A stretch of DNA of 64,000 nucleotides. Origin: Crocodylus rhombifer (taxonomy: Eukaryota > Chordata > Crocodylia > Crocodylidae). The notes under the pieces are model-generated. The model was not told where the DNA came from. It did no database searches and saw only the letters and a program-made list of their open reading frames with translations. The translations under genes and the position numbers were made by a program. This document shows, piece after piece, positions 58,401 through 64,000 of this stretch (within the stretch, counting starts at the first letter, position 1; the number at the start of each line of letters is the position of its first letter). The stretch spans positions 128,308 to 192,307 of the forward strand of contig JAVSML010024012.1 in NCBI GenBank assembly GCA_038503035.1, given 5' to 3'.

Positions 58401-59172
58401 CCGGCTGGTCGGCACTGGCCGGCAGAAGCGGCGGAGCCTCCTGCCCGTTGGGACCAGCCGGCACGGGCAGGGGAAGTGCAGCGGCACGCCCCGCTGGACT
58501 GCGGACGGGATGGGGTGGCACGGCGGGTGGGGGAGCTGTGGCTGAGCCCTCTGCCGCTGGGCTTTATGCTCCTTTAAGACTGAACGATATGCTCAAGAAT
58601 AAAGCATGAGTGATCTGGGCTCCAAAATAAATTGGAGCAGGTAAAAATCTTTGTAAAAATACTGTCCAGTGTTTTGATTTTGTTTGCATCTGTTTCTCTT
58701 TGTGCAGGATTAGGGGTTCAACTTGTTACTACTTGTTAAAGATGCATTACTAGCAAGTTATTAATTCAATAAAAGTAAATCTTCTTTAAGATTATTCTCA
58801 AAAATGCCCATATTTTGTTGCTTTGATTAGTTTCTGCTCTGGCTGATACCTTTTCCACATTTGATCTGTCGACTTGCATTATGCTCCTTTCATTCATTGC
58901 AAAGTGAGTAGAAGCAAAAGTGTTTATTTTAATCAAGTGTTTGGTATTATCTCATTCTTGCTTTTATATTGTTTTTATTTTGGATTTTAAACCACATTTC
59001 CAGACCCATTTCATTGTCACTTCCTGCAACTTCACTGATGTCAAAGGTCATGTGACATCACTTCCTGATGTGATACTACTTCCCATGAGGTCTTTGAATA
59101 TGGCTCTCTGGTCCACTGGGTGATAAAAAGTTCATGATCTGGCCCCACATTCAAAAAGGTTGGACACCGCTG

Positions 59173-62100
59173 TTGTACTGTGTCTAAATTGTTATTGAAA
59201 TAAAATAGCATGAATCTTAGGTGCAACAAAGCTCAAGTGCATGTGGAAAGAAAGGTTTCAAGGTTTACAAACTACTTCGTGGCAGTAAGCTCAGTAGGAT
59301 AGGTCAGAAATATAATAAGCACTTTTGCATCTGGGGCAGCAGCAGACAGGCTAACAATCTTACACCCCCATCTAAGCCAGAACAATGCTCTGCCCACCTC
59401 CCCTAGTTACACTGCTGCGATGGATAAACTCTTGACACGCTAAAGAATCTCCAGTTCAGACCCAAAAGGGGTTTTAAAGTCTCCATTAATCTCTCTCTAA
59501 TGCATAGCAATGGCATCTACCAGAAGGTGCAGCTTTCTAAAGTACTAATTAAACATGAGAGGAGGAAAGTTGCCTGGCAGGAACAGGAGTGACAATGCTA
59601 GGGTTGCTCTTTCACAAACAGACAAACCCCAGATATGGTCCTTACTGCATGTTGCTAACTGCAAAAATTAAGCATTTTTAAGAGAACTACAAATTTTACT
59701 CTTGGGCCAGGTACAGACATTTTTACTGGTATAAGTGATCAGAAACCAGTCTACAGCTTTAACAGAAGTTCTGCACACAGAATGGTTTAAAGATGACAAA
59801 ACCTAGTCTAAGATTTGCCACCTCCACCAAAGGGCGAATGAATGTGAATTCTGTTTGCTACCAGTCTAAGCTACGCTGCTTGCAGAAAACCACGCAACTT
59901 AGATCTATCCTGCCTCCGGCTTTTTGAATGTCTGTACTTAGTATTGTTCTCACAGTAGGAAATTACTTGGAAAACATTTGTTCACTTAAAATAGGTGTAC
60001 ACAGAAACATCAAAACAGTATGCAATAGTTGTAACATACTGCTCACTTGGGGGTATATCTGTTCTCTTTTGTCCTGCTTTTTTACCCCCCAGAAAAATAT
60101 GCTACAGACATGAGGAAATTTCAATATGAGAAAGCAGAAAACACACTGAGCAAAAGGGATAGTAAGCTCTTGGGAATGACTTTTATTCTCTCTTTGTACA
60201 GTACCAAGTACAAAGGGCTCCATAGGACTTAGCATAGGAAAAAAATCATAACTAGTAGCAGCAATGCAACATACACAGAGGTGCTGTGAAACCATCTTTA
60301 AATCAAAGGCAACAGGAGGTACGCACAGGCACTGTGTTCAATGGCACCAGCTATGCAAAAAGATGCTGAATGATGGAACAGAGGTGCACCTCACTGGAGA
60401 GACTTTTGCCTCATATAATTAAGTCTAACCCTCTAGTTGCAGAACTTCTCCCCCAAAATAAATTCAGCTTAGGCCAAAATCTGTTCTGATTACACCTGTA
60501 ATGGGTCCATTGAATTTCTTTTCCCTTCCTCAAGTTCCAGAATCCATAAGGTAATTTCACACCAGCTATTAAGTGAAACCAGCAAGAAAGACCCAACCCT
60601 CCAGCTTTTTGTCATCTTGTTAATGAATGCCCTCTCAAAGTAAAAACAGGAGGCCTGCAATCTCCCATGGCTGCTGCCCTAGTATCAGTCTTCAAAGTCC
60701 AGGATTGTGCCCATCAGTTTTATAGTTCCAGATAGAAGGAAAAGGATTTGCAAGATGGAAACAATTACAAGAAATGGATATGTAACTTCCCCCACAAATG
60801 CAAGGCAAGTGTGTTTTGGCTATTATTGTCTATTTGTAGTTACAACATGCAATGAGGATGCTGGAAATACTTAGTGGTATATGCTGGCCCCTGTTCCAGC
60901 TTTGCCATGCTAGAAAGCCATTAAATCCAGCCCCTTGAAGACTTTCCATAGGAAAAAGGGAAGTCTAGGTAAAATAGAGCCTTCTGTCAGCTCCTGCATT
61001 CACCCCCAGCTTCTTGCACACAATGAAAGATCAGGAGCAAGCCAGCATGACCAGGGCATTGCTAAAAGCCTTGCCCATTGCAACAAGGGAAGCCCTCAGG
61101 ACCTACTGGCAGCCACCACAATGTAGAGCAACTGAAAGGCTACTACAAGTAACTGGACCAATAGCCAAATAACCTAGGTCTGGGCTAAGGGACATAAAAG
61201 TGGTCCATGGTCTGGAGCTGTAATGAGCTGTGCTTAGATGCAGGCTATGAACTAGACCTCATCCTCCTTACTTGAAGCGCAAACACTTTTATAAATACAA
61301 ACATAGAAGGAGAAATCACTAAAAGAGAATTGCTTACAAATCACCAAATCAAGGAATGTTTTGTGGTATCAAAACAGTTTATCACTTCTAAGAGAAATGT
61401 CAATTAGACTCTTTCACCGGCTGTGATGCTTGCCAGATGACAGACAACATCCTTTTTAAAAGGAAAACAATTAACTGAGTTTTGAAATCCATGCAAACCA
61501 CTGTTACAACTGTTTGATCAGATCCAAATCAGCTCTGCACAGTTGCTTTGATGGTTTCACTTTCACTCCCAACTGGTTTGGGATGTTTTTCTCCTTGTTG
61601 TTTCTTTTTTAAAATTTGGGGTTATTTTTTTAAAAAGTTCCACAATCAGGGCTATTTCAATGATACCATCTATGGCTCATCTTGACCAAAAAAAAAACAA
61701 AAAAAAAACCCATAACTAATAGCTATAATCTCAGCTAATAAATTGTTTAAGTATTGTCATAGGGTTCCGGTTTCATAAAGAATGGTAACTACTGGAAGAG
61801 AGTTTAAAATATTCAGATACTTATAATATTTGGGTTAAAGTTTCACATCATTAGCAGGGGAAGAACAAAGATGGCTGCCTACCACTTACATTCTTCGGCT
61901 AAGCACAGACAGTCAAAAACCCTGAGGCTGAATCAATTCAGTCTTTGCAGGTTAGTCTACACTGCAGAAATTAAACTGAGAAGCAATGAGACAGACATTC
62001 ACTCCCTATTCAGGAAACACAGCCACCTGCCTGCAGTGGCTCAGGCCAGAAGCTGGGGGGCTAGAGGACAGCACAGCAGTAGTACTCTGTAAAGTTGCTT

Positions 62101-62241
62101 ATCACTTCCTCTTCCTGCTTCCAGGTGCCTCTAATTTGTAGTCCACAGTCACAGCCAGTGGTAAGTTTTTAGCAGGTTAGGGCAGCCCAAGCCTGCAAAG
62201 CATGCTGGGAGGACTGCTTTAAGTCAAACCAGGAAGGGGTC
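59173..62241. other. Intergenic stretch, no gene recognised
   Basis: Only short frames are present. A plus-orientation repeat end like the one at 44715 lies near 60150-60235 (CTTTGTACAGTACCAAGTAC AAAGGGCTCC). Poly-A-rich patches occur near 61690-61712. Confidence 0.4.
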
Positions 62242-62427
62242 TGGAACAGAAGTTTCATAAACCAGTTTGACCCAAATCAGTTAAGTCTGATACTACAGTT
62301 AACCAAATTTATCTTAAACCACTTTCAGCCGTTTTGAAACTGGTTTATGTGCACTGAGCTTCTGCTGTTACAGGTTTAAACCAGTTTTTCATCACATAAA
62401 CCAGTTTATGTGCAACTTCTGTCCCTA
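62242..62427. mobile_element. MITE with AAACCAGTTT-rich ends (about 186 bp)
   Basis: The left end TGGAACAGAAGTTTCATAAA and the right end, reverse-complemented TAGGGACAGAAGTTGCACAT, are inverted termini. AAACCAGTTT/AAACTGGTTT words recur inside. The ends start TAGGG/TGG, like those of the hAT family at 16254, but the interiors are unrelated. No exact target duplication is visible. Confidence 0.6.
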
Positions 62428-63883
62428 GCCTTGGTGATTCCAGGGCTTGCAGGAGATCAGTTTAGACCTAGGCCCAACTTAGAACCGTCTTTTAGCTGAT
62501 AAACTGAACCTGTTTGCAACAACCCTAAAAAGCCATTTAACTGTGTGGTCAAATATATCCATTTCTTCGTGGCCATTCTTCCAGCAGACAAATGTACACG
62601 GAGGTTTTCTTGTACTGGGGAAGTTACCAGCCAGCTGGCTAAGCTGACTTTATACTACTTGAACATCATAAATGAAAGAGTGGTGGTGAAGGTACAACCA
62701 AATATAAGTATATTGTGTATATCTAGCCCTAGATATAGATACAGAGTGTTAAGACTGCCTTCCACTTTACTACAATCAGTGTGAAAACTGAGCAGGTTTG
62801 AAAAGTTAAACACCTTCCTAAGTATCTGAAGAAGTGAGGCTTAGATTGGCTCATAATTTGTTTTCATTTTAGCAACGGCTTTCCATTCTATAGGAAAAAG
62901 ACATTGCCACTGGTTCCCTGCTCGCATACCCTGTCAGTTCATTTACACTGCTGTAAAACCAATGCAACTGAAAGAAGAATCATGCCTAGCAACTGAAAAG
63001 ACATTTGTACAATAACAGCATATAATTAGCAAATAGTTCCATTTTGACTTGATCATCATGAGAGAAATTTGGTAGTAACTTTAATAAACTTCTTAGTTAC
63101 AAACTCCTTGAGTAAAGGGAATGGATCTTTCTACACAGCTTCTGTTGCATTTTGGGTTCTACTGCAATGTAATAGAGGGTGGACTGGGACAAATTATTAC
63201 ATGGTGATTTCCATGCTTTGTTGATATATGTTAAAAAAGTATGTTAGTGTATGTTTGGATAAAATTGTTTATAAGAGTGCCCCGTAAACAGAAATCTGCA
63301 AGCTAACCAACAGTTTAGTCTTAATACCGAGTCCTACACTGAGCTCTGCACAAGTACAAACAGCAGCCTGCATATGTTTTGCTAGAGAATCATGGCCTTC
63401 ATACAAATTGTCTCAATCTCTTCCCATCAAGTCTAATACATTCCTAGACAAAGAAATGTTTTATAATAGTCATCCACTAAAAATTAGAATAGAAAGTTTA
63501 AGGTAGTACCAGGCATGAGAAACAACTGATCACAAGTTACTTTTTATAACACACCGCAACAGAACACAGTATGATGTAGTTGAGTGACTGTTTATTCAGA
63601 GAGAAAGAGAATCCCATTTAGTTAATTTCTTACTGAAGAGGAATTTTAATATTCAGGCCTGATTAGATTAATTTTCTCCAATGAATTATTTGCTTTACAA
63701 GCAAATGTTTTCCTATTGTATTGAATTTATTTTAAGCTACCAAGACACACCACCAGAGGGCAATGAAATAAGGTTGGTTTGCAAAACTTTGCTACAGAGC
63801 AAAAAGGTTTACTCCAAAAAAAAAAAGAGTACATATTTTTATCCAAAATATTTTATCATGTTCTCCAGCAAATTTCTCAGTGT
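62428..63883. other. Intergenic stretch, nothing recognised
   Basis: No support for any gene. AACTCCTTGAGTAAAGGGAA near 63102 faintly recalls an old repeat core, without enough context. Confidence 0.4.
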
Positions 63884-64000
63884 GGCAGATAACAGAACAG
63901 GGAACAATGGTCTCACGTTGCAGCAAGGGAAATTTAGGTTAGATATGAGGGGAAAAAACCTCTCTCACTAAGAGGGTGGTAAAACACTGAAACGGGTTAC
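63884..64000 (+). mobile_element. CR1 LINE fragment running off the window
   Basis: GGGAACAATGGTCTCACGTT GCAGCAAGGGAAATTTAGGT TAGATATGAGG, then CACTAAGAGGGTGGTAAAAC ACTGAAACGGGTTAC, is CR1 ORF2 C-terminal text in plus orientation. The 3' end lies beyond position 64000. Confidence 0.75.

Larger units (their letters stand above)
57722..59172. mobile_element. GC-rich hAT-type element with CpG-island interior
   Basis: The left end is CAGGCCTGTCCAACATGCGG. The right end, reverse-complemented, is CAGCGGTGTCCAACCTTTTT. These match the CAGNNNTGTCCAAC-type termini of hAT elements. Flanking words CTCTACCG and TTGTACTG agree at 5 of 8 positions, a possible decayed target duplication. The left 850 bp are very GC- and CpG-rich and contain large direct and inverted repeats. 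The right 600 bp are AT-rich, with TGACATCACTTCCTGATGTG near 59052. Long open frames in the GC part (up to 234 codons) overlap on both strands and look like composition artefacts. Confidence 0.75.

Noticed and set aside
57768..58609. Long Arg/Gly/Ala-rich frames of 187-234 codons
   Set aside because: Overlapping frames on both strands in very GC-rich DNA lack stops by composition. There is no domain, and they lie inside a hAT element.

Overview
The window is vertebrate nuclear DNA: AT-rich, intron-rich and full of interspersed repeats. Its one confident protein-coding gene is the 3' part of SLC1A3, which encodes the glial glutamate/aspartate transporter EAAT1/GLAST. The repeats point to a sauropsid. 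There are CR1 LINEs of several ages, hAT-type DNA elements with 8-bp target duplications, fold-back MITEs and a few old MIR-like SINEs. I see no L1, Alu or B1/B2. The mix of fairly young CR1s and abundant hAT elements best suits a crocodilian such as an alligator. A turtle is the main alternative, and the species is an inference.

Layout. Positions 1-38420 hold SLC1A3 on the + strand, entered inside an intron. Seven coding exons are spliced with GT-AG sites and unbroken phase: 7209-7413, 8671-8713, 26185-26480, 27469-27702, 32780-32974, 34497-34631 and 35902-36106. They correspond to exons 4-10 in the mammalian numbering. They supply the end of TM2 through TM8 and the C-terminus, 436 full residues plus one split glycine codon, ending in a PDZ ligand. 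The first coding exons (N-terminus, TM1, most of TM2) and the promoter lie upstream of the window. A 3'UTR of about 2.3 kb probably ends at an AATAAA at 38397.

Intron 5 (17.5 kb) is the main repeat sink. It holds a hAT-like element (9333-14990) that has itself received a 3.2-kb CR1. It also holds a hAT element with a perfect 8-bp target duplication and a 400-base assembly gap (16254-17413), a CR1 inserted into another CR1 of opposite orientation (17486-20787), a fold-back MITE and a second copy of the gap-bearing hAT family. Intron 7 carries a sense-strand CR1 3' end and a much older LINE.

Positions 38421-64000 appear to be intergenic DNA downstream of SLC1A3. I found no credible coding exon there. 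The region holds two old CR1 copies, one of them interrupted by two hAT pieces, a MIR, a third copy of the hAT family (49624-50310), an unusually GC- and CpG-rich hAT element with a 26-bp perfect palindrome (57722-59172), several MITEs, and a CR1 that runs off the right edge. A few AT-rich homeodomain-motif-rich stretches could be conserved enhancers, but that needs cross-species alignment. I found no new multi-gene system. The most unusual signals are in the DNA transposons.
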